A stretch of DNA of 64,000 nt, from the IMG/VR virus record IMGVR_UViG_3300038461_000101, positions 24,724-88,723 of that record; one strand, given 5' to 3'. Of this stretch, positions 54,192 through 61,736 are shown in pieces. Source of the DNA: a virus. A program made the translations under genes and the position numbers. The notes beneath the pieces are model-generated. The model saw only the letters and a list, made by a program, of their open reading frames with translations, made no database searches and was not told where the DNA came from. Numbering within the stretch: position 1 is the first letter of the stretch; each line of letters starts with the position of its first letter.

Positions 54192-54521
54192 TTATAGGTT
54201 TACAAAGATTTTGGTATGGGGATCGACCTTGTTTCTGAAGACTTTGAAAATATCATCCATGTGATCAACACCATCGGCTGGATATAGTCTGTGGTATTCA
54301 TCCTCTCCATACTCAACACGTCCAATGATGGTAACACCTTTCCAGAATTGAAAGTCTATTTGTAGTCTCAGGAAGTCCCTGAGAACATAGACAATGTATC
54401 CATTGAAATAGAATGGTTCCGATCGGTACATCTTAGGAACCGAATCTTCCATTTTGGAGCCACAACCCTTGCACTTTTTGGCAGTTGGTTCATTATCTAT
54501 ACCGCAATAGTTACATTTCAT
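54192..54521 (-). CDS. N-terminal zinc-ribbon protein, 109 aa
   Basis: Begins CNYCGIDNEPTAKKCKGCG, a four-Cys ribbon at the extreme N-terminus, followed by a mixed domain. Overlaps the upstream gene by 4 nt. Unknown role. Confidence 0.68.
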   Translation of the reverse strand: MKCNYCGIDNEPTAKKCKGCGSKMEDSVPKMYRSEPFYFNGYIVYVLRDFLRLQIDFQFWKGVTIIGRVEYGEDEYHRLYPADGVDHMDDIFKVFRNKVDPHTKIFVNL

Positions 54522-54838
54522 GCTCTTATCCTGCTCTTTCCTGCTGTTCTAGGCTGAAGAGGAACATTTTGAACGGTTTCCCAATTTCCAATCTCAATTT
54601 CAAGCAAAATGGGTACATTTAGCTCTTTGGACATGATTTTTGTGAAATTCTCACAATTTTGGTGTGCATTTGGATATTTTAGGAGAAATCCAGCAAATTC
54701 AACCCATTCCCACCTGCCCATCCTGGGATCTTCGTCAATTTTTCCCCCTTTCATGGATCTGATCCACATTTGGGCCATCAATACTACTGCTTCCCCTTTG
54801 TAATGATCAGTCACGATCTGAAATGCTCTGATCTTCAC
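54518..54838 (-). CDS. Hypothetical protein, 106 aa
   Basis: Mixed alpha/beta with a basic C-terminus (PRTAGKSRIRA). No motif. RBS near AAGGAGA. Confidence 0.62.
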   Translation of the reverse strand: MKIRAFQIVTDHYKGEAVVLMAQMWIRSMKGGKIDEDPRMGRWEWVEFAGFLLKYPNAHQNCENFTKIMSKELNVPILLEIEIGNWETVQNVPLQPRTAGKSRIRA

Positions 54839-54981
54839 TGGAATCTCCTTGCTTCCCCATTATATACCGAAACCCCACTCTCTGCGCATGTGAGAATGGG
54901 GTTCGGGGCCTGTGGCAAACACGTACCGAAGGGGGTGAGATGCCTGAATATTCTACCACAACTTTCTTCAATGAACAAAAA

Positions 54982-55005
54982 GAAGACCACCTTTCAGTGG
55001 TCTTC
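54982..55005. terminator. Bidirectional terminator
   Basis: Stem GAAGACCAC / GTGGTCTTC, loop six bases. ACAATTTTTT follows on the plus strand and TTTTTG on the minus strand, so it can act in both directions. Confidence 0.75.
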
Positions 55006-55018
55006 ACAATTTTTTGCA

Positions 55019-55165
55019 GGAGCCGGGATTACTTGCGATGATCACCGGATCACTCGGCCACAACCCGGCTCCATCATCAATTGGGTGTCCTGAGTTGGGT
55101 GAGGTCTGGAGCACTACCGGAAATGACAGACCTCCGAACTAAGTGGCTCAGCCACATATTTTTTA
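55019..55165. other. Hairpin-rich gene-free stretch
   Basis: The gap 54839-55209 has no convincing gene. Besides the terminator it holds three inverted repeats: GGAGCCGGG/CCCGGCTCC (55019-55027, 55064-55072), GAGGTCTG/CAGACCTC (55101-55134) and GTGGCT/AGCCAC (55143-55155) followed by ATATTTTTTAT on the plus strand. Might be a small RNA or an mRNA leader; direction unknown. Confidence 0.4.
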
Positions 55166-55209
55166 TAGGGGACCGGTACGTTCTTCAGTTTATCCCAAAA
55201 AATATCAAC

Positions 55210-55488
55210 TTATAACCGGCTAACGGCCACGATCGCTGCAGCAATGGCCGCTGCCGTTGTGCCATCCATGATCACGATGGATCCCAGGTTTGCGTCTGGA
55301 ACTTCCACGCCAACCGTGGGATCCGAAGACCATTCTGGGCCATGTAACTGACCGACACCAGACAGGGTGAAATTACCTTCACCATCCATTTCAACCTGGA
55401 TGCCAGTGAGGGCAATTTCCACGTTGTTGATGGTCATCTTTGCCATCGAATCAACAGGAACGATTTCGGGATTGGTAGTGCCAGCCAT
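55210..55488 (-). CDS. Hypothetical protein, 92 aa
   Basis: Beta-rich N-terminal part (MTINNVEIALTGIQVEMDGE) and an Ala-rich C-terminus (TTAAAIAAAIVAVSRL). RBS within GGAGGCGTA. Unknown. Confidence 0.6.
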   Translation of the reverse strand: MAGTTNPEIVPVDSMAKMTINNVEIALTGIQVEMDGEGNFTLSGVGQLHGPEWSSDPTVGVEVPDANLGSIVIMDGTTAAAIAAAIVAVSRL

Positions 55489-55552
55489 AATTACGCCTCC
55501 GTTTCAATTCGCACCTCCAAGAGGGAGATGACAATGAAAACACCTACGCAGA

Positions 55553-55813
55553 TTACGCAGGTGTTGAAATAACAGCCGTATTGACTTTCATGAGCAGACC
55601 GATCTCTTTCATGGTCTCACCCTGGGCTCCATCTGTCCACTTACCTGCATGGAGATACCCCATCGCCACGAAATCGGTCGTGTCATCCAGGTTGCCGACG
55701 ACCTTCAATGCGTACATCGGAACCAATACTCCCTCCAGGGTAAAGTACCCTACGGGACTTCCATCAGCATTCGGGCCAAAAGTTCCAGTTGGTATAGGCC
55801 GTTCATTTGACAT
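55553..55813 (-). CDS. Hypothetical protein, 86 aa
   Basis: Start ATG 55813 after AAAGGAGTG. Beta pattern GYFTLEGVLVPMYALKVV, no Cys. Paired with the next small gene; both could be structural but no evidence beyond pairing. Confidence 0.6.
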   Translation of the reverse strand: MSNERPIPTGTFGPNADGSPVGYFTLEGVLVPMYALKVVGNLDDTTDFVAMGYLHAGKWTDGAQGETMKEIGLLMKVNTAVISTPA

Positions 55814-55833
55814 ACTCACTCCTTTCGATTGCC

Positions 55834-56463
55834 TCATTCTATCACAACTTCATGGCCTGGAACATTGTCAAAGTTACGCATGTCCTTCTTCTCGATCGCC
55901 TTACTCTCCAGTATGACTGGATCTCCATGGGGACCAAACCGATTTTTCCCGGCAATCTTGAGCAGTTTTGCTTTCTCAAAATCCCGCATGTAATTCCATC
56001 CCCTCACCATGATCTGTGTTCTCCAAAGCTGACTTTCCAGGTATGCGATCAGGTCGGACGCATCTTCCTTGATCCCTATCCAGTCTGGAAGTTCAATTGT
56101 GACCCATAGAACATAATCATTATGCTCCATCTTCCTGGTCAGTTGAATTACACTGATCGCCCGGCCCATCGTAACCCAATTCACCCCTTTCACGGTCTTC
56201 ACTTCCACATTCCAACGCTTGTCCACTCTCAGATCTGACAGGGGATCTTTGTTCGTCACCGTTTCATGTCCCCAGGCAATGTACATCTTGAAGGCTGCCA
56301 CTTCTCCCAGGCAACCTATGATATGCACCAGATAGGAGTTGAGAAACGCCTCCCCTCCATGATGCTCCTGTACATCCCACTCATCCTTTCTTCTTTGCCC
56401 CTCTGCGATTGCTTCCTTTGTTTCACTTTCATTCAACCAAACCATGACCGGCTGTGCTTTCAT
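55834..56463 (-). CDS. PD-(D/E)XK-nuclease-like protein
   Basis: 209 residues. The order CLGEVAAFKM, then DPLSDLRVDKR, then WNVEVKTVKG gives a conserved Glu, an Asp and E-x-K, the pattern of PD-(D/E)XK nucleases. RBS AGGAGAG. Likely DNA nuclease or repair protein; not assigned to a subfamily. Confidence 0.6.
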   Translation of the reverse strand: MKAQPVMVWLNESETKEAIAEGQRRKDEWDVQEHHGGEAFLNSYLVHIIGCLGEVAAFKMYIAWGHETVTNKDPLSDLRVDKRWNVEVKTVKGVNWVTMGRAISVIQLTRKMEHNDYVLWVTIELPDWIGIKEDASDLIAYLESQLWRTQIMVRGWNYMRDFEKAKLLKIAGKNRFGPHGDPVILESKAIEKKDMRNFDNVPGHEVVIE

Positions 56464-56488
56464 ATGCTCTACTCTCCTTTTCTAAGAT

Positions 56489-56770
56489 CTATCGGTAGAA
56501 GGTCTCTCCTACCACATAGTAGATCAAACCATGTTCATACTTCTTCTTCACCTCATACAATTGGTCAATCAATAACTTCACTTTGTCCTCATCCACCTCC
56601 ACTACAAAACAAAAATTCTGCCAGGTTGCATCTGCCGGAGATCCACCCGCAAAATGTTGATGATGAAAATGATCCAATACTATATGTTCCATCTCCCGGA
56701 TCATTATCCCCCAATCCTCTTGCCTCAACCTGTCCTCCGTGTTCTCCACTAATACCGTAACCGTCTTCAC
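56489..56770 (-). CDS. Hypothetical protein, 93 aa
   Basis: RBS AAAGGAGGTGG. Basic/acidic mix, His-rich stretch VLDHFHHQHF. First gene of the minus block downstream of the divergent control region, so probably expressed early in that operon. Confidence 0.62.
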   Translation of the reverse strand: MKTVTVLVENTEDRLRQEDWGIMIREMEHIVLDHFHHQHFAGGSPADATWQNFCFVVEVDEDKVKLLIDQLYEVKKKYEHGLIYYVVGETFYR

Positions 56771-56806
56771 CTACCACCTCCTTTCTCTCATCTCATATAA
56801 CAATAG

Positions 56807-56883
56807 TATACCCCTCCTTTCCCCCATAGACATATACCCCAATTCCCCCTGCGGGGGTGCGAGAGGGTATGAGTGGGGGTATA
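56807..56883. promoter_or_regulatory. Divergent control region with TATACCCC boxes
   Basis: TATACCCC at 56807-56814 and 56833-56840, and its exact complement GGGGTATA at 56876-56883, plus a partial GGGTAT at 56865. They flank a CCCCC-TGC-GGGGG hairpin (56845-56857). Read outward, each box is a GGGG-TATA element, suggesting phage promoter or operator boxes for both directions. No usual -35 boxes are visible. Confidence 0.5.
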
Positions 56884-56887
56884 GAAA

Positions 56888-57108
56888 GGGCAAAATGAAC
56901 ATAGGGGGAGTCTTGCCCAACTCTGAAAGCCTGCTAAACGTGCAGGTAGTCAGACACGGAATGGCGTTCCGTGCGCCCGATGTACCTGGGGCAACAGCCA
57001 AGACCGATGGTGCTACAGTCTGATGAAGCACTAAGAGTGATGAGTTCCCGGGGACTCATCCACTCTTCAGGATCATTGACCTACTTATGTCGATGATCCT
57101 GAAGAGTG
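56888..57108 (+). ncRNA. Train of hairpins, leader or small RNA
   Basis: Successive inverted repeats: GGGCAA/TTGCCC (56888-56918), CCTGC/GCAGG (56930-56946), CACGGAA/TTCCGTG (56955-56973), GTGCT/AGCAC (about 57011-57032), GATGAGT/ACTCATC (57039-57060) and a 20-bp arm pair with one G-U (57061-57080 with 57089-57108, loop CTACTTAT). An overlapping short frame of about 42 codons from 56895 has no RBS. Likely a structured leader of the first plus-strand gene or a separate RNA. Confidence 0.45.
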
Positions 57109-57178
57109 CCTATCAAGGACACTTCTACTGCTACGCAGAGTTACTGCGCTTCTGGTACTGTAGCCAAAGGAGGCTATC

Positions 57179-57547
57179 ATGACCACTTCTGTACTTCTCC
57201 CCTTCAACCCTGAGACAGATCATCTTATCTGTCCTATTCATCACCAAGAAATTAGTGAGGAATATGGGTGTGGGCAGTGTAATGCACAGTCAAATGATCC
57301 TGATATTAGTGGATCTTCATTTTTGACTGGTAACACTGTATTGGAGAATGCCCTGGCTGTCTATCCCAACTACATTCACTTTGAGTGTGGTCATACTATA
57401 GAAGCTACTATCGGCATGATTGAGTCCCTTGATGATGGGACCGATCTATCTGAGTGTCCCGCATGTGCAAAGCGCACAAGAGACTTGGAACGATCGGCTG
57501 CTTATTCAAAGTGGCTCTTGAGTGAGATGAAAAGGGCACAATTCTAA
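57179..57547 (+). CDS. Zinc-binding hypothetical protein, 122 aa
   Basis: RBS AAAGGAGG. Cys/His positions CPIHH, CGQC, CGH and CPAC make a likely two-site zinc protein. The immediate leader contains CGCAG/CTGCG inside GCTAC/GTAGC (57128-57170). First gene of the right plus-strand block. Confidence 0.68.
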   Translation: MTTSVLLPFNPETDHLICPIHHQEISEEYGCGQCNAQSNDPDISGSSFLTGNTVLENALAVYPNYIHFECGHTIEATIGMIESLDDGTDLSECPACAKRTRDLERSAAYSKWLLSEMKRAQF

Positions 57548-57572
57548 AGCGTAAAAGCAGATGCTACCTGCG

Positions 57573-57650
57573 ATAAGCCCCCCGAGGAGGGGGGATGTGC
57601 CGGTGTAAAGCCGGTTTCCCCTTGCCGTGTCAAGGGTCTATGCTACAGCA
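57573..57650 (+). promoter_or_regulatory. Hairpin leader between small genes
   Basis: CCCCCC-GAGGA-GGGGGG, then CCGG-loop-CCGG and CCCTTG/CAAGGG in quick succession. The first could terminate the upstream gene, though no T-run follows. Confidence 0.45.
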
Positions 57651-57687
57651 TTCTCTTCTCTTGGGCATCCAGAACAAGGAGATAACA

Positions 57688-57909
57688 ATGGAAGCTCAAA
57701 TCTGTCAGTTATTGATGAATTTCTGCAATCGTGCTCTTGAAGCAGAATATGACAAAATCAATACCAAGAGTATGCCCAATGGAACAAAAGTCTGTTCTAT
57801 TGATTTGACCAAGGAAGAACCTTGGTTGAAGTGTATCTATTCAAACCCATACCATGAAACACTGAAACAGACGGTGATCGTTCTACGCCATCTGTATCAG
57901 TATTGGTAA
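57688..57909 (+). CDS. Hypothetical protein, 73 aa
   Basis: ATG 57688 chosen because AAGGAG lies 9 bases upstream; a longer frame upstream runs through the hairpins. Helical N-terminus, four Cys scattered. Unknown. Confidence 0.62.
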   Translation: MEAQICQLLMNFCNRALEAEYDKINTKSMPNGTKVCSIDLTKEEPWLKCIYSNPYHETLKQTVIVLRHLYQYW

Positions 57910-57967
57910 ATCAACTTATGCCCAGGAGAATAGAGTGCTGTAGCGGTGATGTCCAAGGAGGACTATC

Positions 57968-58180
57968 ATGAATAAGTTGGAAGTCACTACATTCCTTGCC
58001 TTACGGCATCAACTCAGATTGTGCAAACAGTACGATTGTTTGTTCAATAAGTTGATCACTATGCAAAAGCATAGTGCAAGATATATGCGTGAATACAAGA
58101 AAGCGCAATATCTTGAGTCATTGGTCAAGATAGGAGATGTTCGTCTTGCAACATATAAGAATCTCTTATTCAATCAATGA
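57968..58180 (+). CDS. Hypothetical basic protein, 70 aa
   Basis: RBS AAGGAGGACTATC, almost the same as the string before 57179. Basic helical protein (ALRHQLRLCKQYD, YMREYKKAQYL). Unknown; nucleic-acid binding is possible. Confidence 0.62.
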   Translation: MNKLEVTTFLALRHQLRLCKQYDCLFNKLITMQKHSARYMREYKKAQYLESLVKIGDVRLATYKNLLFNQ

Positions 58181-58198
58181 CAGGGCAACCTACCAAGA

Positions 58199-58222
58199 GC
58201 CCCCGAAGTTTAGGGGGCTTTT
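58199..58222 (+). terminator. Intrinsic terminator
   Basis: GCCCCC-GAAGTTTA-GGGGGC followed by TTTTGGTTT. Confidence 0.85.
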
Positions 58223-58238
58223 GGTTTGCTTGTACATA

Positions 58239-58349
58239 GACGCATGTATATAACGAACTTATATATATGCGTCCCTGCACAAGCAGGGCAAGAAGATCCA
58301 CTTATGACTATGGGGGTATTATGTTCCGATCCATAGCTCATAAGTGGAT
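58239..58349 (+). promoter_or_regulatory. Three-hairpin leader
   Basis: GACGCATGTATATA with TATATATATGCGTC (58239-58273), CCCTGC/GCAGGG (58273-58288), then ATCCACTTATGA-CTATGG with CCATAG-C-TCATAAGTGGAT (58296-58349), an 18-bp stem with a one-base bulge. GGGGGTATTAT at 58312, in the loop side, resembles the boxes of the 56.8-kb control region. Confidence 0.5.
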
Positions 58350-58392
58350 GAAAGCCGATCCACCATTCCACTATAGAAAGGAGGTGAAATAC

Positions 58393-58728
58393 ATGAATCG
58401 GCATTGCTCGAACACCAAGCGTCCTAAGTACCACGAAAACGCTGGTGGGGTCGCTCCCTATTGGGAAACAGACCCATCCATTGCTGCCCCTGTTCTTTTG
58501 GTTGCAAAACCAAGGATCATTGGTGGCAAAGGAAGTGGATGCTATGGCAATAACGCTACGAATGGTATGCCACAGCACGAAGCAAGTCAAATGGCTTCTC
58601 GCATCGAACGCCATACTGCCCATGTCATTATGCACAAGTTGGCATTGGGTACTATGGATCCCGATAAGCTGCCTATTGATTTTGTCAGCTCGGGTGCACG
58701 CGCAGAAGTCAACTATCGCGTTTCATAA
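58393..58728 (+). CDS. Hypothetical protein, 111 aa
   Basis: ATG 58393 with the excellent RBS AAAGGAGGTGA. Contains several His and Met residues (PQHEASQMASRIERHTAHVI) and a Gly-rich GGKGSGCYG. Not recognised. The RBS strength suggests high translation. Confidence 0.68.
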   Translation: MNRHCSNTKRPKYHENAGGVAPYWETDPSIAAPVLLVAKPRIIGGKGSGCYGNNATNGMPQHEASQMASRIERHTAHVIMHKLALGTMDPDKLPIDFVSSGARAEVNYRVS

Positions 58729-58806
58729 GCGATAACACTATATTCCCCTTGCCTGTTGGCTATATATAGCAGCAGGATCTGGCATGGATGGTGTCATATC
58801 CAACTA

Positions 58807-58839
58807 GCCCCCTGATGTCCAATCCTGGCTTCAGGGGGC
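58807..58839 (+). terminator. Intrinsic terminator-like hairpin
   Basis: GCCCCCTGA / TCAGGGGGC, 15-base loop, followed by GTTCACTGTTC (weak T-run). An extra hairpin CCTG...GCTATATATAGC...CAGG lies at about 58763-58785. Confidence 0.65.
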
Positions 58840-58874
58840 GTTCACTGTTCACATTCTAATGACGAGGTGATTGT

Positions 58875-59147
58875 ATGGGCAAGAAAACAGAACGAGCTGG
58901 CAGAACAGCCAAAGGTACTCGCAATATGGCAAAGCGTGCTCACAAGCACACTCCTTTGCAGGATCATCGGGCAAAGGTTGAGGCAACCAAGAAGATCATC
59001 AACCTGGATGCTTCCCCCACCCTGGATCGCTCAATCGCTCAGATGGCACGCAAGTTCCAGATGCAGAAGGCTCATCCCATGACCTTTGCTCCGATCTTGC
59101 CTGAGATCGACGTTGAGTCCATGATTGTCAAGTACCAGAACTGGTAA
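58875..59147 (+). CDS. Small basic protein, 90 aa
   Basis: RBS GACGAGGTG. Very basic N-terminus (GKKTERAGRTAKGTRNMAKR), then a helical part. Probably binds nucleic acid; no family recognised. Confidence 0.68.
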   Translation: MGKKTERAGRTAKGTRNMAKRAHKHTPLQDHRAKVEATKKIINLDASPTLDRSIAQMARKFQMQKAHPMTFAPILPEIDVESMIVKYQNW

Positions 59148-59198
59148 GATGTACTAAAGAGACTGGCAGCAGGTAAAATAGACCCACCAGTCTCTCAT

Positions 59199-59272
59199 GC
59201 CCCTGTAGCTCAAATGGATAGAGCATCGGCCTTCTAAGCCGCAGGTTGCTGGTTCGAGTCCAGTCAGAGGCA
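59199..59272 (+). tRNA. tRNA-Arg(UCU)
   Basis: Cloverleaf: acceptor GCCCCTG with CAGAGGC (one C-A mismatch), D arm GCTC/GAGC, anticodon stem CGGC/GCCG with loop CTTCTAA giving anticodon TCT, T arm GCTGG-TTCGAGT-CCAGT. Discriminator A; no CCA is encoded. It reads AGA, a codon common in this genome. An upstream hairpin GAGACTGG/CCAGTCTC (59159-59194) may aid processing. Confidence 0.92.
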
Positions 59273-59276
59273 CATG

Positions 59277-59303
59277 CCCCACTTTTCCAATTGGAAGGTG
59301 GGG
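59277..59303 (+). terminator. tRNA terminator formed around palindrome
   Basis: CCCCAC...GTGGGG encloses TTCC-AATT-GGAA, followed by TAAATTTT. The stem therefore includes the 12-bp palindrome. Confidence 0.7.
59285..59296. repeat. TTCCAATTGGAA palindrome, copy 8
   Basis: Located 12 bases after the tRNA, in its terminator stem. Confidence 0.9.
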
Positions 59304-59332
59304 TAAATTTTATGCCATGCACGGAGGTGCAG

Positions 59333-59674
59333 ATGAAGAAACAGAAGAAGTGGTTCAATGCCAATACGTTCAGCCGTAAAACTGCTAATGGATTGGTCCA
59401 TACCCGAAAGGTTATTCCGCCCGATGATAACGGTCTTCATGGATTTCCTTTTGGGCAACATATGGTATGGAAGGATGTTACTCCTGAGCAAGCTTTGGGT
59501 GCTATTCTTTGTTGCTTGGTACCCTATGAAAGAATGAGTAATGTCTCATCCTTTCAACTGAACTATCCTCATGGGGTTCTGGATATTGAGGTTGCCTATT
59601 TGTATCCAGCTGGTGAGGATATTCTGGAGGGTTGGTACTTGTCCAAAATCGGAAAGATCAACCTACGTGGATAG
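59333..59674 (+). CDS. Hypothetical protein, 113 aa
   Basis: ATG 59333 chosen for GGAGGTG upstream; the frame runs further but through the tRNA. Mixed fold (VTPEQALGAILCCLVPYERM, LDIEVAYLYPAGEDI). Not recognised. Confidence 0.65.
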   Translation: MKKQKKWFNANTFSRKTANGLVHTRKVIPPDDNGLHGFPFGQHMVWKDVTPEQALGAILCCLVPYERMSNVSSFQLNYPHGVLDIEVAYLYPAGEDILEGWYLSKIGKINLRG

Positions 59675-59724
59675 AACGGTTCAACCGTTCTATGAACCGG
59701 TGCATGAACCGATGAACCGGTGCA
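59671..59724. repeat. GAACCG repeat cluster with 23-bp palindrome
   Basis: ATAGAACGGTT-C-AACCGTTCTAT is a perfect 11-bp inverted repeat (59671-59693), overlapping a stop codon. GAACCGGTGCA follows at 59694 and 59714 with GAACCGATG at 59706 between them. Looks like an operator or iteron cluster. Confidence 0.6.
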
Positions 59725-59731
59725 ATACCGT

Positions 59732-59760
59732 GCCCTGGGCGTGTCACAGCGTTCCAGGGC
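59732..59760 (+). terminator. Intrinsic terminator
   Basis: GCCCTGG / CCAGGGC followed by CATTATTTC. Confidence 0.65.
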
Positions 59761-59863
59761 CATTATTTCACCTGAAAGGAGGTGATGACTGTCCGTAAGT
59801 GCATCATTTGATGCGGTGTCATTAGCCACTATGCCTATGTTCGTGTTCAAGGAGAATAGTACG

Positions 59864-60556
59864 ATGAAAAAGACAACCCTGAAAAGCAAGAAACTCACTG
59901 TGATCGGCTCTACCGATGAAGGTCTGGCTGCCTTGGCCCATATCCCTGGTTTCACTCCAGGCGATGTGGCTCTGGTTGAGGAAGTCAATTCCAAAGTTCC
60001 TGCGATTGTTATTGATCCAGGGATGGTGGAAGACTTCTTTTTGAAGCTGAGTTCCAAGACCGGTGATGAGGATCTCTTCCAAGAGACCACCTTACGCACC
60101 CAGGCATTCGAGACCATGAATCGAGTGGATATGATTATGAAGTCATCTCCATTCCCTGAGCTGAAGGCTGCCAAGATCGAGTTCTTCAAAGTGGACAAGG
60201 TGATCTGTCTGCTGAAGGAGTCCATCAAGCCGGTCTTCATGGCGAATGTTCATTACAAGAGCCAATTGGCGGCTGCCAGAGCCAAAGGTGGACAGCACGA
60301 AGCTAAGTTTTGGGCAGAGTTCGATGATGGTCTGCTTGAAGCTCTTTGTGCCTTGAAGCCTACTGACTACCAGGCTTGGATCGCTGCCAAGAAAGAATAT
60401 GAGGCCCTGCGGAAGATTGCAGAACCTATCGCAGTTGAGTGTGATGAGGCAGTAAAGGGTGCCCATGCTGATTTTGCCAAGGCGCAAGAACTTGGTATGA
60501 AGCATAATCGCAACTATGCCAAAGCCACCCCTAAGAAGGTGGTCGTAGCCGCCTAG
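59864..60556 (+). CDS. Hypothetical protein, 230 aa
   Basis: ATG 59864 with AAGGAG upstream. N-terminal mixed alpha/beta (LTVIGSTDEGLAALAHI), later long charged helices, Lys-rich C-terminus (KATPKKVVVAA). An eight-codon start preceded by AAAGGAGGTG at 59776 may be a leader peptide. Unknown function. Confidence 0.72.
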   Translation: MKKTTLKSKKLTVIGSTDEGLAALAHIPGFTPGDVALVEEVNSKVPAIVIDPGMVEDFFLKLSSKTGDEDLFQETTLRTQAFETMNRVDMIMKSSPFPELKAAKIEFFKVDKVICLLKESIKPVFMANVHYKSQLAAARAKGGQHEAKFWAEFDDGLLEALCALKPTDYQAWIAAKKEYEALRKIAEPIAVECDEAVKGAHADFAKAQELGMKHNRNYAKATPKKVVVAA

Positions 60557-60570
60557 TAAGCGGGTCCGTT

Positions 60571-60675
60571 GTGCTGATGATGAGGAGGGCTCCATCAGCA
60601 CAGCAAACCTGCCTATGCAGGAGAAAGGAGAGTCCAAGGGCTTTGCCCAATCTTATCCAACCAGTTATAGGACTG
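60571..60675 (+). promoter_or_regulatory. Hairpin leader of the 60.7-kb gene
   Basis: GTGCTGATG/CATCAGCAC (60571-60601), CCTGC-CTAT-GCAGG (60609-60622) and CCAGT/ACTGG (60660-60675) precede the AAGGAGG RBS. Similar in style to the other leaders of this block. Confidence 0.45.
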
Positions 60676-60721
60676 GATCCGTTCTCTATTCACTGTACGT
60701 GGCCTTGAAGGAGGCTTTAGT

Positions 60722-61696
60722 ATGGCTAAGAAACTCTTGAACGTGAACGACTCCAATGCAAAGAACGAGAACGAAACCATCGTTCGCACTCCTATGTTCC
60801 CGGTGATGGCTCACCCCATCCTGGTGGATGTGAAGTTCGGAACTGTGGACATGTACATTGGCTCTGATTCCAATCAGGCGATCCCTGTGCGCAGCCCCCG
60901 TAAGGGTGGCAGCCTGTTCAATGCGGCCTTGCTGCTGAAGTTCGGCACCAAGTTCCCCGTTGTTGAGCTGGGCCTGCATCTGCGGGCTCCTGTGGATTTC
61001 CTCAAGAAAATGGCTATCTGCGAAGATGCTGGCTTCTTGGGTGCTGAGTACGTGCCCCATGGTGCGAACGATCCCCTGGCCGGGCTGGTGCCCGAGGAAG
61101 GGTTCGTGAAGTTGGGTGTGGATTGCGGCCAGTTCAGCGGCTATCCCCTGTTCCTCAAAGAGATCGAAGAGGACATGCCTGGAAGCCAGATGAACGGCAT
61201 CGCTCACAACAACAACATCGTTCGGCAGCACTTCTATATGGATGCGCTGCTGAAGGGTCAGACCTTCCACGTGATGCCCCTCTTCCGCAAGGGCGACGAA
61301 GGTGAGACTGCTCCTACTTTGAGCCTCACTGAACGTCAGATCCTGTGGATCCAGGAGAAGGTTGCTCGTTCCAACATGACAGCCGAAGAACTTGCTGTAA
61401 GCACTGGCGAGATGATCGAAATTGCTCAGACTCGCCGCACCTATGCCAAACTCGGTGACGAGGATAAGGCGTTGGTGGCTGCTGGCAAGCCCGTGACTGC
61501 TCCAGAGTACGTTCTGGCTCGGGATGGTAGCAAGTTGACTTTCGAAGGTTTGGATGGCAAGGTCGTGCGTGAGTTCTATGGTCGTGCCAAGATCGTTGGT
61601 ACCACCAAGATCTCTACCGAGACCTGGCCGGTGTTCGCCAAGGAAGCCAATCTCCGCCGCCATACCGTGGAGATCGTTGAAGTACCTGCTCAATAG
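60722..61696 (+). CDS. Abundant-type hypothetical protein, 324 aa
   Basis: RBS AAGGAGG. Codons are clearly more GC-ending than in neighbours (e.g. CTGCTGAAG runs), like the capsid and tube genes, suggesting strong expression. Mixed fold: GSLFNAALLLKFGTKFPVVE, NNNIVRQHFYMDALLKGQTF, and a helical LSLTERQILWIQEKVA segment. No motif recognised. Strong terminator downstream. Confidence 0.75.
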   Translation: MAKKLLNVNDSNAKNENETIVRTPMFPVMAHPILVDVKFGTVDMYIGSDSNQAIPVRSPRKGGSLFNAALLLKFGTKFPVVELGLHLRAPVDFLKKMAICEDAGFLGAEYVPHGANDPLAGLVPEEGFVKLGVDCGQFSGYPLFLKEIEEDMPGSQMNGIAHNNNIVRQHFYMDALLKGQTFHVMPLFRKGDEGETAPTLSLTERQILWIQEKVARSNMTAEELAVSTGEMIEIAQTRRTYAKLGDEDKALVAAGKPVTAPEYVLARDGSKLTFEGLDGKVVREFYGRAKIVGTTKISTETWPVFAKEANLRRHTVEIVEVPAQ

Positions 61697-61712
61697 GCAG
61701 ATACTGTAAGTT

Positions 61713-61736
61713 GGGAGGCCTCGAAAGGGGCCTCCC
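61713..61736 (+). terminator. Intrinsic terminator-like hairpin
   Basis: GGGAGGCC / GGCCTCCC, followed by TTGCAATTATTC. Confidence 0.7.

Noticed and set aside
55013-55075. Minus-strand tRNA-like cloverleaf around GGAGCCGGG
   Set aside because: Too short, no proper T arm or anticodon arm; simple inverted repeat.
56739-57023. Short plus-strand frame through the divergent control region
   Set aside because: No RBS, spans hairpins and boxes; better explained as leader.
57021-57045. CTGATGA resembling a hammerhead ribozyme core
   Set aside because: The required GAAA after stem II is missing and stems I/III are not found.
53110-60270. CCAATTGG at about 53114 and 60263
   Set aside because: Only the 8-bp core matches; flanks break the 12-bp palindrome, so not counted.
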